Shown here: positions 1 through 9,313 of the stretch, in pieces
Position numbering within the stretch: the first letter of the stretch is position 1
How the letters are laid out: every line of letters starts with the position of its first letter
NCBI GenBank assembly: GCA_013368325.1
Contig: JAACJK010000162.1
Location: forward strand, 1 to 14,401
Origin: Ephemerocybe angulata
Lineage: Eukaryota > Basidiomycota > Agaricomycetes > Agaricales > Psathyrellaceae
Direction of reading: 5' to 3'
Length of the DNA stretch: 14,401 bases
Translations under genes and position numbers: made by a program
Notes under the pieces: model-generated
Told to the model about the DNA's origin: nothing
Seen by the model: the letters and a program-made list of their open reading frames with translations, nothing else
Databases searched by the model: none

Positions 1-674
1 ACAGTCCAGCCAGATCTAGGGCTTCTTACCAAGGCCCGACGCACCAACCTTAGAGCCAATCTTTTCCCGAAGTTACGGATCTATTTTGCCGATTCCTTAT
101 CTACATTGTTCTATCAACTAGAGGCTGTTCACCTTGGAGACCTGCTGCGGTTATGAGTACGACAGGTGTGAAAATTATTCATTCCTTGGATTTTCAAGGG
201 TTGTCAAGAGCGCACGGGACAACAGAAGTGCTGTGCTCTACCAGCCATTGACCCTAGCTCCAGACAACTGATTTCAGGGTTATAGACTGTTAAGGAGAAA
301 GAGAACTCTTCGGGGCTCCTGCAACGTCTCAAAGTTCAGTTACGTTGCCGTTAAAGATCCACATCTGGTTCGGAATTTTAACCGGATTCCTTTCGATAGG
401 CGGCACGAAGAATCGTGCACTTTGAAACGGAGCTTCCTATCTTAGGATCGACTGACCATGTCCAACTGCTGTTACATGGAACTTTCTCACTTCAGTCTTC
501 AAGGTTCTCTTGAATATTTGCTACTACACCAAGATCTGCACTAGAGGCGTTTCACCCAGCATCACTGCAAGGCTTTTCACTGACTCCAGCTGCTACTCGT
601 CAGCGCGTCACTTCAACGCTGACGGCGAGGTATGGGTAACACGCTTAGCGCCATCCATTTTCAGGGCTAGTTCA

Positions 675-708
<34 letters not shown>

Positions 709-1900
709 ATTCCGACTTCCATGGCCACGTCTGCTGTCTAGATGAACTACACTTTTGTGGTGTCTGATGAGCGTGTATTCGGCACCTTAACCGCGTTCGG
801 TTCATCCGCATCGCAGTTTGCTTACAAAATGGCCACTAGAAATCTCAATCGCAAACGGTCCAATTAAGAGACGGTTTGTTCTTACATATTTAAAGTTTGA
901 GAATAGGTTAAGGTTGTTTCAACCAAGGCTCTAATCATTCGCTTTACACATAATCTGATATGAGTTTCTGCTATCCTGAGGGAAATTCGGCAGGAACAGC
1001 TACTAGATGGTTCGATTAGTCTTTCGCCCTATACCAAATTTGACGATCGATTTGCACGTCAGAATCGCTACGAGCTCCACAGAGTTTCCTCTGGCTTCAC
1101 CTATTCAGGCATAGTTCACCATCTTTCGGGTCCAACATACATGCTCTACGAGAACGTCAGAGAACGTCAGGTCCGGCGTCGGTGCTCCCATGACAGGGAT
1201 CCGACTTTCACTTTCATTACGCGTCGGGTTTTCACCCAAACTCGCAGGCATGTTAGACTCCTTGGTCCGTGTTTAAGACGGGTCGATTAAAGCATTATGC
1301 AGCATCCTAAGCACGAAGTGGGCGAACCCGGCCTTGCGGCGTGCTGAGTTCTCAGTCCAACCGATGTATACGAGGAGGGCTATAACACATCCGAAGATGC
1401 CACATTCCTCCAACTTTTTCCACGGTCAACTGATGCTGGCCGTCAACCAGAAAATACACCAAGGAGAACCAAGGCTGATTTCCGGCAACGCGACTGACTT
1501 CAAGCGTTTCCTTTCAGCATTTCACGTACTGTTTCTTCTTTCAAGTTCTTTTCATCTTTCCTCCGGTACTTGTTCGCTATCGGTCTCTCGCCAATATTTA
1601 GCTTTAGATGGAATTTACACCCATTTTGAGCTGCATTCCAAACTCGACTCTTTGAGAGCGCACACAAAGCTCGGTAGTCGTGTCAAGACGGGATTCTCAC
1701 CCTCTATGACGCTCCATTCAGGAACTTGTACACGGTCGACGCGGGTAACATTCTCTAGATTACAACTCGGACGGCAAAGACCCAGATTTTAAATTTGAGC
1801 TTTTCCGCTTCACTCGCAGTTACTAGGGGAATCTTGTTAGTTTCTTTTCTCCGTATTGATATGCTTAGTTAGCGGGTAGTCCTACTGATTTGAGGTCAAA
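1..1900 (-). rRNA. 28S (LSU) ribosomal RNA, 5' part, cut by window start
   Basis: This is the RNA of the large ribosomal subunit. The 5' end is set by the minus-strand TTTGACCTCAAATCAG start, which here reads with a base missing, followed by the LR0R primer region at 1863-1877. The D1/D2 region follows, with the conserved GAGAGACCGATAGCGAAC segment near 1590. The 3' part of the gene lies to the left of the window. The segment is 34 bases shorter than the matching stretch 7414-9348 of the next unit. Losses hit conserved sites, for example GCTTAAGTTCAGC reads gcttagttagc. I take these as sequencing errors, because the gene is otherwise collinear and no large change is visible. Confidence 0.96.
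1565..1792 (+). other. TAR1-like reading frame antisense to 28S
   Basis: In Saccharomyces, TAR1 is a small mitochondrial protein encoded antisense to 25S rRNA. Here the plus strand opposite the 28S 5' region translates to GTCSLSVSRQYLALDGIY, then TGFSPSMTLHSGT, then FSRLQLGRQRP, all of which match TAR1 as I remember it. The frame is part of a longer open stretch from 1334 whose upstream residues do not look like TAR1. It stops early at 1790-1792 after QRPRF, where one base appears lost; the downstream FELFPLHSQLLG segment continues in another frame. Because rRNA sequence is so conserved, a TAR1-like translation can arise without any selection on protein. Expression is not shown. Confidence 0.4.
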
Positions 1901-2088
1901 TTGTCAGAGTTGTCCTTGCGGACGGTTAGAAGCAGTCTAAGACCATCACGGCGTAGATAATTTCACACATAGACGGAGCTCAGTTTGAACTCGCTATGCA
2001 TTTCAGGGGAGCAGACGCGCTGAGGCAGCTGCACAAACCCCACATCAAGCTTACACAGTTCATAACAAAACTGGTGAGGTTGAGAATT
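1901..2088 (-). other. Internal transcribed spacer 2 (ITS2)
   Basis: This is the spacer between 5.8S and 28S, removed during rRNA maturation. Its sense strand starts at TTCTCAACCTCACCAG, a wording common in Agaricomycetes, and ends at the 28S start. It is 188 bases here against 197 in the second unit, the difference being scattered one-base losses. Both edges are placed by homology to the flanking genes. Confidence 0.9.
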
Positions 2089-2239
2089 TAATGACACTCA
2101 AAGGCATGCTCGTCGGAATACAACGAGCGCAAGGTGCGTTCAAGATTCGATGATTCACTGAATTCTGCATTCACATTACTTATCGCATTTCGCTGCGTTC
2201 TTCATCGATGCGAGAGCCAAGAGATCCGTTGCTGAAGTT
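2089..2239 (-). rRNA. 5.8S ribosomal RNA
   Basis: The 5.8S RNA pairs with the 5' end of 28S in the large subunit. The minus strand shows the conserved CGATGAAGAACGCAGCGAAA core, then TGCGATAAGTAATGTGAAT and GAATCATCGAATC. It is 151 bases long; fungi normally have about 157-158. The shortfall is one-base losses, for example AACTTTCAGC reads AACTTCAGC and TTTGAACGC reads TTGAACGC. The second unit lacks most of these losses. Ends were placed by alignment from memory to yeast 5.8S (AACTTTCA start, GTCATT end). It is co-transcribed between ITS1 and ITS2. Confidence 0.97.
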
Positions 2240-2463
2240 GTATATAGTTATAGGCACGAGCCCTTGTTCATTTTTGACTGTTTGTAATGGGGTGTATGAG
2301 TAATAGACTGAGAGTTCAAAGAGAGCCGGCCTTGCGACGCAGCATCCTTGCATCCGCTCGAGAGCGAGAGTTTCTCAGTTCTACATAAGTGCACAGGTGG
2401 AAGATATGATAGCGGGTGTGCACATGCGCCGAAGCGCAGCGACACCACGCCATAGATATTCAT
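2240..2463 (-). other. Internal transcribed spacer 1 (ITS1)
   Basis: This is the spacer between 18S and 5.8S, 224 bases here and 233 in the second unit. It is bounded by the GGATCATTA end of 18S and the AACTTTCA start of 5.8S. Together with ITS2 it is the fungal species barcode, but the error level makes the second unit the better source. Confidence 0.9.
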
Positions 2464-4110
2464 TATGATCCTTCGCAGTTACTACGGAAACCTTGTTACA
2501 TTTTACTTCTCTAAATGACCAAGTTTGATCAGCTTTCAGCATAGGTGCCGTTGCCGGCTCCCCACCGCAATCCGGAACCTCACTAAGCCTTCATCGGTAG
2601 TAGGCGGGCGGTGTGTACAAAGGGCAGGGAGTAATCACGCGAGCTGATGACTCACGCTTACTAGGTATTCTCGTTGAAGAGCAAATTGCAATGCTCTATC
2701 CCAGCACGACAGAGTTTCAAGATTACCAGACCTTCCGGCCAAGGAAAAAACTCGCTGGCTCTGTCAGTTAGCGCGTGCGGCCAGAACATCTAAGGGCATC
2801 ACAGACCTGTTATTGCCTCAACTTCGTCAGCTAGACGCTGACAGTCCTCTAAGAAGCCGGCGACCAGCAAAGCCGGCCTGGCTATTTAGCAGGTTAGGTC
2901 TCGTTCGTTATCGGAATTACCAGACAATCACTCCACCAACTAGAACGGCATGCCACCACCATAAATCATGAAGAGCTATCAATCTGTCATCCTAGTTATG
3001 TCTGGACTGGTGAGTTTCCCTGTTGAGTCAATTAAGCGCAGGTCCAACTGGTGGTGCCTTCCGTCATTCTTTAAGTTCAGCCTTGCGACCATACTCCCCC
3101 AGAACCAAGACTTGATTTCTCGTAAGGTGCCGAGCGACACATAAAATTGAGGTCGCCGATCCTAGTCGGCATGTTTACTGTTAAGACTAAACGGTATCTG
3201 ATCGTTTTCGATCCCTAATTCGTTCTTGATTAATGAAACTCTTGGCAATGCTTTCGCATAGTCGGTCTTGAGTCAATCCAAGATTTCACTCTAGGACTCA
3301 TACAATGCCCCATTCCTATTATCATTACGGCGATCTAGAACCAACAAATAGAACGACGTCTATTTATTATTCCATGCTATGTTTGGGCATAGGCTGCTTT
3401 GAAACTCTAATTTTCTCAAGGTAAAAGTCTGGTTCCCGACGCACACCATAAGGGCACGCGGCTCACCAAGAGGTAGACCAGCCAGACAGTACACGCGTTA
3501 AGCGGACCGCCAGCCAGGCTGAAGTTAACTCGAGCTTTTAACTGCACAACTTTAATATACGCTATTGGAGTGGATTACGCGGCTGCTGGCACAGATTGCC
3601 CTCAATTGTTCTCGTTAAGGGATTTAATTGTACTCATTCAATTGTAGACCGAAGGGCCTACATTGTTATTTATTGTCACTACTCCGTGTCGGGATTGGGT
3701 AATTTGCGCGCTGCTGCCTTCTTGGATGTGGTAGCGTTTCTCAGGCTCCTCTCCGGAATCGAACCTTATTCCCGTTACCGTTGAAACATGGTAGGCTCTA
3801 TCTACATCGAAGTTGATAGGGAGATATTTGAATGAAGCATCGCGGCACAAGGCATGCGATTCGAGAGTTATTATGAATCACAAGGGAGCGGCGAGCGCGT
3901 TGGTTTTTATCTAATAATACACCCTTCGGAAGTCGGGGCTTGATTGCATGTATTAGCTCTAGATTACCACAGTTATCCATGTAGCAAGATACATCAAATA
4001 ACTATAATGATTTATGAGCATTCGCAGTTTCACAGTAAATTTGTTTATACTTAGACATGCATGGCTTAATCTTTGAGACAAGCATATGACTATGGCAGGA
4101 TCAACAGGTA
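2464..4110 (-). rRNA. 18S (SSU) ribosomal RNA
   Basis: This is the RNA of the small ribosomal subunit. The 5' end is the TACCTGTTGATCC start (one C lost) beside AGTCATATGCTTGTCTC near 4070-4110. The 530-loop region lies at 3573-3593, read as attacgcggctgctggcac with one C lost. The decoding-site stretch gcgggcggtgtgtac is at 2604-2618. The 3' end is the GGATCATA tail, where GGATCATTA is expected. It measures 1647 bases against 1730 in the second unit and about 1,795 usual for basidiomycetes. The deficit is spread along the whole gene as one-base losses, with no large deletion and no intron. I judge the real gene intact and this copy poorly sequenced. Confidence 0.97.
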
Positions 4111-4691
4111 ACTACTTTCCATCTTGCAGTAGCCGAGAGCACTACAAAGTCGTGTATCAGCCGAAGCTGCTTTCGCGGTCGGGAGTTCGTCGTGTTGAGT
4201 TGATTGAAGTCTGACTGCAGCAATACAGCTTTCCTCCGAGAGTACTAGCGAGTAGAAGCACAATCAAGCCTTGTTCCCGGTCTCACATTCTTCAGACACG
4301 CTTCTCCTGTCGCAACAGCACAGAGATCACGGCTTCAGAGAGAATACAAACCGGTAATCAGTAAGATGTGCACAGTCGCGGCGGATTCCAAGTGGTTAAT
4401 GCGACAGGTTTAGCTATCAGCAGCAATCCACATACTTCACATTGCGAGCACTAGGTACCGATTACACAGGCAGTGAAGTGTAACTTCACACGGCCAGCTG
4501 GATTATCCAAGCGAGTAATTCTGTTAGACAGACATCAATCGCTCGGTCAAGACTAGCAGCATCCTCATTATTAGAGACTACTAACCGACGTCAGACGTGC
4601 TTTCAACTCATGAATTCAGTATAACCTACTAGAGTCAATTCAGCACTAGGCTGGATTGCCATTCAGACTTTCCTTCATGTAGTAGGAAAGC

Positions 4692-4704
4692 TACCTGGTT
4701 GATC
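4692..4704 (+). repeat. Inverted copy of the 18S start (13 bases)
   Basis: The plus strand reads TACCTGGTTGATC, which is exactly the first 13 bases of 18S, while the 18S gene itself lies on the minus strand and starts at 4110. The match stops there: the next bases are GAGTTG rather than CTGCCA. The same element sits at 12271-12283 in the second unit, so it is not a sequencing artefact. Confidence 0.75.
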
Positions 4705-4998
4705 GAGTTGTGCCGCGCGACGCGAGGCGTGAAACCGTGTCATATATCGATTGCACTTTTTATACTCGGATCGGGACGAACTTGGCACGAACATACTTGG
4801 GTATGTATTAGAGGAACTAGGTTATTCGAAGTGAGTAGCTATCTGGTTCTCCGCATGGGGGCGGAAGGTACGAGGAGGGCCATACCGGAATAAGCCAAAC
4901 TCTGATGCATCACTGACATTGTTATGACCGGTTATGGAACATCATTCTAGATGAATGGCGGCTCAATGCACTTGGTGCACACTGACTTGGACTGGTGC

Positions 4999-5077
4999 AG
5001 TGGGGTGGATAGGTGGGAGGAGCAGGCGGTGGACTTGGAGGTGGGCGCGGTGATCTTGGATAGTGGGCAGGGCTGTG
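4999..5077 (+). other. G-rich block in IGS2
   Basis: The plus strand holds many GG, GGG and GGGG runs (tggggtggataggtgggagg and onward). The sense strand of the rDNA is therefore C-rich here. Only two three-G runs lie close together, so a classical four-run quadruplex with short loops is not clear; a two-layer structure is possible. It is present in the second unit at 12591-12670. Confidence 0.5.
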
Positions 5078-5343
5078 GTATTCCAAATATGATATAGGAA
5101 TGGGAAGTATACTAAGTATGCTGGGTGCTATCTCTAGATTATTCTATGCATCTGGGAGGAGGGGAATGGGGTGGTTGATTTGAAAGCACTTGACTGCGGG
5201 TTGGTCTGAATGGGATTGAATGGAGCAGAGTATGGAGCAAAGTGTAATGGGTATGTAGTCTAATGTATCTACATGCAGGGAATGAAACTGGTGGGGGTAG
5301 AAGCAAAAGAGAGGTAGAGTGAGATGGGTGCAAAGGGAATGGG

Positions 5344-5349
5344 AAAAAA
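5344..5349 (-). terminator. Pol III oligo-T terminator of 5S
   Basis: Eleven bases past the 5S 3' end the sense strand has six T in a row (aaaaaa on the plus strand). A run of four or more T is the normal RNA polymerase III stop. The second unit has the same run at 12944-12949. Confidence 0.85.
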
Positions 5350-5360
5350 GAGTGGATGAC

Positions 5361-5466
5361 ACAGCACCAGGATTCCCGCGTGGTCCCACGTGGTATACTA
5401 GGCGGCACTCTGGTTAACTGCGCAGATCGGACGGGATGCGGTGCTTTCAGAGTCTATGGCGTGGAT
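5361..5466 (-). rRNA. 5S ribosomal RNA
   Basis: The 5S RNA belongs to the large subunit and is transcribed by Pol III from an internal promoter (A box, intermediate element and C box within the gene). The minus strand reads ATCCACGCCATAGACTCTGA at the 5' end, then GCACCGCATCCCGTCCGATC, GCGCAGTTAACCAGAGTGCC, and ends CAGGAATCCTGGTGCTGT-like at 5361. Length is 106 bases against a usual 118-120; the second unit fills several gaps, for example GTTAGTACCACGG. It is on the same strand as the 18S-28S cluster, between IGS1 and IGS2, an arrangement known from many basidiomycetes. Confidence 0.95.
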
Positions 5467-5554
5467 GAAGTGATACTCTTAATCGTACTTATGCGGTATG
5501 CGGTAGGGCAGAAATCACATTTCGGTGTGCGCGCGGGGTCTGGAGGTGTATATT

Positions 5555-5725
5555 GGCTTCAAATTTTTCGGCCGTACGCGGCCGGCGCGAGACACGAGAC
5601 ACGCGCTTTGTGGGGCGTCCTTTCAGTACGACGCGGCTACGAGACAGCACGCGCGAGCTTCATGGGCGAAGGGCTTCAAAATTTTCGGCTGCTACGCGGC
5701 ACCGAGACAACGAGACACGCGCTTT
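5555..5725. repeat. Diverged direct duplicate in IGS1
   Basis: Two units of about 55 bases start at 5555 and 5672, 117 bases apart. Both read GGCTTCAAA then TTTTCGGC, a TACGCGGC core, GAGACA, CGAGACACGCGCTTT, and then diverge. The second-unit counterpart begins at 13162 and 13279. A third weak echo of gagacacg is near 5743. Confidence 0.75.
5569..5584. repeat. GC-rich hairpin CGGCCG-loop-CGGCCG
   Basis: The palindromic word cggccg occurs twice around a four-base loop, giving a possible six-pair stem. In the second unit the loop is five bases (13177-13193). The later duplicate unit has lost the second arm (cggctgctacgcggcac), so the hairpin is specific to the first duplicate. Confidence 0.6.
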
Positions 5726-5949
5726 CCAGGTTTCGAGACAGCGAGACACGCTGCGAGGCATGGTGCTATCGCAGATAGGTTAGTTTCATAGGGTTAGTGT
5801 ATGGATATATCAGCTACCTTCATGCTCATGCTCCTTACAAGTTCTCATTTGCTGCCCTAATCACAATCACTATAGACTATCTACTGCACTCTATTGATAC
5901 TCTACTACATACTTACAGTACCAGTCTATCTATCTGCCTATACTACAAA

Positions 5950-6009
5950 GGCATTGATGCTATCTACTCTATTCTACAAGGCATTCATGCTATCTACTCT
6001 ATACTACAA
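5950..6009. repeat. 30-bp tandem repeat in IGS1
   Basis: Two adjacent 30-base units start GGCATTGATGCTATCTACTC and GGCATTCATGCTATCTACTC, and differ at two positions (G/C and T/A). A partial unit precedes them (ctatactacaa) and a decayed one follows (ggtcaatctatctac). It is identical in arrangement at 13540-13599. Confidence 0.9.
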
Positions 6010-6098
6010 GGTCAATCTATCTACGGTCTCTCTTTCATTCTGGCGCATGCCTCTGGCACCTGTGCAAGTCAACGACTGCCTAAAGTGCGTGCATGGTA

Positions 6099-6112
6099 AG
6101 AAAAAAGAGAAG
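6099..6112 (-). promoter_or_regulatory. T-rich tract just past the 28S 3' end
   Basis: On the sense strand the 28S is followed within about 15 bases by CTTCTCTTTTTTCTTAC. T-rich tracts help Pol I release or 3' processing in yeast. A role here is only inferred from position and conservation in both units (13684-13699). Confidence 0.4.
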
Positions 6113-6125
6113 TCAATAGTGTTGA

Positions 6126-7061
6126 ACAATCTTTAGAACAGGGCTTAACTCAGCGGATCGTAGCAACAAGGTACTCTACCGTTACAGTACCCGTTCCATT
6201 CAAGTCGTCTGCAAGGATTCACCCCGCCATATATTATTGTAATTCGTGAACAAGACCACAGCCTTTCGTATGGAGCCCAGTCACCTGATTTGGTACCGAG
6301 CAAAGCTCTATCTCAACTCATCTCAATGTGCGGGACAACATCATCGTCTCTAGCACGGATTCTGGCTTAGAGGCGTTCAGCCATAATCCAGCAGATGATA
6401 GCTTCGCGCCATTGCCCGATCGGACAGGCGCAAATACAATATCTGAATGAACGGTTCTCTCGTACTAAGTTCAATTACTATTACGATAACTCCATCAGTA
6501 GGGTAAACTAACTGTCTCACGACGGTCTAAACCAGCTCAGTTCCTATTAGTGGGTGAACATCCACGCTTACCGAATTCTGCTTCGGTATGATAGGAAGAG
6601 CGACATCGAAGGATCAAAAGCAACGTCGCTATGAACGCTTGGCTGCCACAAGCAGTTATCCTGTGGTAACTTTTCTGGCACTCTAGCCTCAAATTCGAGG
6701 GACTAAGGATCGATAGGCCACACTTTCATGGTTTGTATTCACACTGAAATCAAATCAAGGGGACTTTTACCCTTTTGTTCTACGCGAGATTTCTGTTCTC
6801 GCTGAGTCCCCTTAGGACCTGCGTTATCTTTTAACAGATGTGCGCCCAGCAACTCCCACTGACAATGTTTCAACCGGATCGGCCGTAAGGACTTGAAGCC
6901 AAAGGTGGGACTGTTAATCCAGCTCGCTCATTGAATAAGTAAAGACGATAAGGTAGTGGTATTTCACCGGGCCGAAGCTCCATTATTCTACCCTCTATGT
7001 CTTTTCACAATGTCAACTAGAGTCAAGCTCAACAGGGTTTCTTTCCCGCTGATTCTGCAAG

Positions 7062-7104
<43 letters not shown>

Positions 7105-7108
7105 TGGG

Positions 7109-7163
<55 letters not shown>

Positions 7164-8985
7164 TTAAGAGAGTCATAGTTACTCCGCGTTTACCGCGCTT
7201 GGTTGATTTCTTCACTTTGACATTCAGAGCACTGGGCAGAATCACATTGCGTCACACCACTTTCTGGCCATCGCAATGCTATGTTTTAATTAGACAGTCA
7301 GATTCCCTTGTCCGTACCAGTTCTAAGTTGGTTGTTAAGCGTACGCCGGACGCCCGTGAGGCAGCCAAGGTCGTCCACGCAAGTTCAGCCAGGTCATCGA
7401 GAAGTTGCCCCTCACAGTCCAGCCAGATCTAGGGCTTCTTACAAGGCCGACGCACCCAACCTTAGAGCAATCCTTTTCCCGAGTTACGGATCTATTTTGC
7501 CGACTTCCTTATCTACATTGTTCTATCAACTAGAGGCTGTTCACTTGGAGACTGCTGCGGTTATGAGTACGACAGGTGTGAAATTATTCATTCCTTGGAT
7601 TTTCAAGGGTTGTCAAGAGCGCACCGGACACAAGAAGTGCTGTGCTCTACCAGCCATTGAACCTAGCTCCAGACAACTGATTTCAGGGTTATAGACTGTT
7701 AAGGAGAAAGAGAACTCTTCCGGGGCTCTGCAACGTCTCAAGTTCAGTTACGTTGCGTTAAAGATCACATCCTGGTTCGGAATTTTAACCGGATTCCCTT
7801 TCGATAGGCGGCACGAAGAATCGTGCACTTTGAAACGGAGCTTCCTATCTCTTAGGATCGACTGACCATGTCAACTGCTGTTACATGGACTTTCTCACTT
7901 CAGTCTTCAAGGTTCTCACTTGAATATTTGCTACTACACAGATCTGCACTAGAGGCCGTTTCACCAGCATCACTGCAAGGTTCTTCACTGACTCCACGCT
8001 GCCTACTCGTCAGCGGTCACTTCACGCTGACGGCGAGGTATGGGTAACGCTTAGCGCCATCCATTTTCAGGGCTAGTTCATTCGGCAGGTGAGTTGTTAC
8101 ACCTCCTTAGCGGATTCCGACTTCCATGGCACCGTCCTGCTGTCTAGATGAACTAACACTTTTGTGGTGTCTGATGAGCGTGTATTCCGGCACCTTAACC
8201 TCGCGTTCGGTTCATCCGCATCGCAGTTCTGCTTACCAAAAATGGCCACTAGAAACTCTCAATCGCCAACGGTCCAATTAAGAGACGGTTTGTTCTTACA
8301 TATTTAAAGTTTGAGAATAGGTTAAGGTTGTTTCAACCCAAGGCTCTAATCATTCGCTTTACCACATAATCTGATATGAGTTTCTGCTATCTGAGGGAAA
8401 CTTCGGCAGGAACCAGCTACTAGATGGTTCGATTAGTCTTTCGCCCTATACCAAATTTGACGATCGATTTGCACGTCAGAATCGCTACGAGCTCCACCAG
8501 AGTTTCCTCTGGCTTCACCTATTCAGGCATAGTTCACCATCTTTCGGGTCCAACATACATGCTCTACGCAGAACGTCAGAGAACGTCAGGTCCGGGCGTC
8601 GGTGCTCCCATGACAGGGATCCGACTTTCACTTTCATTACGCGTCCGGGTTTTCCACCCAAACTCGCAGGCATGTTAGACTCCTTGGTCCGTGTTTCAAG
8701 ACGGGTCGATTAAAGCCATTATGCCAGCATCCTAAGCACGACGTGGGCGAACCCGGCCTTGCGGCGTGCTGAGTTCCTCAGTCCAACGATGTATACGAAG
8801 GAGGGCTATAACATCCGAAGATGCACATTCCTCCAACTTTTTCCACCGGTCAAACTGATGCTGGCCGTCACCAGAAATACACCAAGGAGAACCAAGGCTG
8901 ATTTCCGGCCAACGCGACTGACTTCAAGCGTTTCCCTTTCAGCATTTCACGTACTGTTTAACTCTCTTTCCAAAGTTCTTTTCAT

Positions 8986-9019
<34 letters not shown>

Positions 9020-9280
9020 TCGCCAATATTTAGCTTTAGATGGATTTACCACCATTTTGAGCTGCATTCCCAACAACTCGACTCTTTGAGAGCGCACACA
9101 AGCTCGGTAGTCCGTGTCAAAGACGGGATTCTCACCCTCTATGACGCTCCATTCCAGGAGACTTGTACACGGTCCGACGCGGGTAACATTCTCTAGATTA
9201 CACTCGGACGGCCAAAGACCGCCAGATTTTAAATTTGAGCTTTTCCCGCTTCACTCGCAGTTACTAGGGGAATCCTTGTT

Positions 9281-9313
<33 letters not shown>

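Larger units (their letters stand above)
4111..5360 (-). other. Intergenic spacer 2 plus 5' external transcribed spacer
   Basis: This is the non-coding stretch between the 5S gene and the next 18S. It should contain the Pol I promoter and the 5' ETS, but I cannot identify the transcription start: fungal Pol I promoters are not conserved enough to read by eye. Visible structure includes an inverted 13-base copy of the 18S start at 4692-4704, a G-rich block at 4999-5077, and a purine-rich plus strand from about 5148 to 5350. There is no convincing coding frame. The second unit carries the same sequence at 11665-12962. Confidence 0.85.
5467..6125 (-). other. Intergenic spacer 1 (28S to 5S)
   Basis: This is the non-coding stretch between the 28S 3' end and the 5S gene, where the 3' ETS and Pol I termination should lie. 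Seen inside are a diverged duplicate with a GC hairpin (5555-5725), a pyrimidine-rich plus strand with ATCTAC and CTATCTA words (about 5800-6030), a 30-bp tandem repeat (5950-6009) and an A-rich tract just past the 28S end. The open frames across it are not conserved in frame with the second unit and look spurious. Confidence 0.85.

Noticed and set aside
2464..4110. First-unit 18S as an rDNA pseudogene
   Set aside because: Losses are one-base, scattered, equally common in genes and spacers, and fewer in the second unit. Decay would also give substitutions, which are nearly absent.
5356..5778. A 140-residue open frame across 5S and IGS1
   Set aside because: It reads through the antisense of 5S and the GC-rich duplicate. 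The second unit does not keep the frame. Arginine-rich translation is what such GC-rich spacer gives.
5950..6009. CRISPR-like array
   Set aside because: The units are directly adjacent without spacers, and this is fungal rDNA.
8759..9196. A 145-residue open frame on the plus strand
   Set aside because: It is antisense to 28S and changes frame relative to its counterpart at 1334-1792. Only short parts resemble TAR1, in a different frame, so I do not call it a gene.
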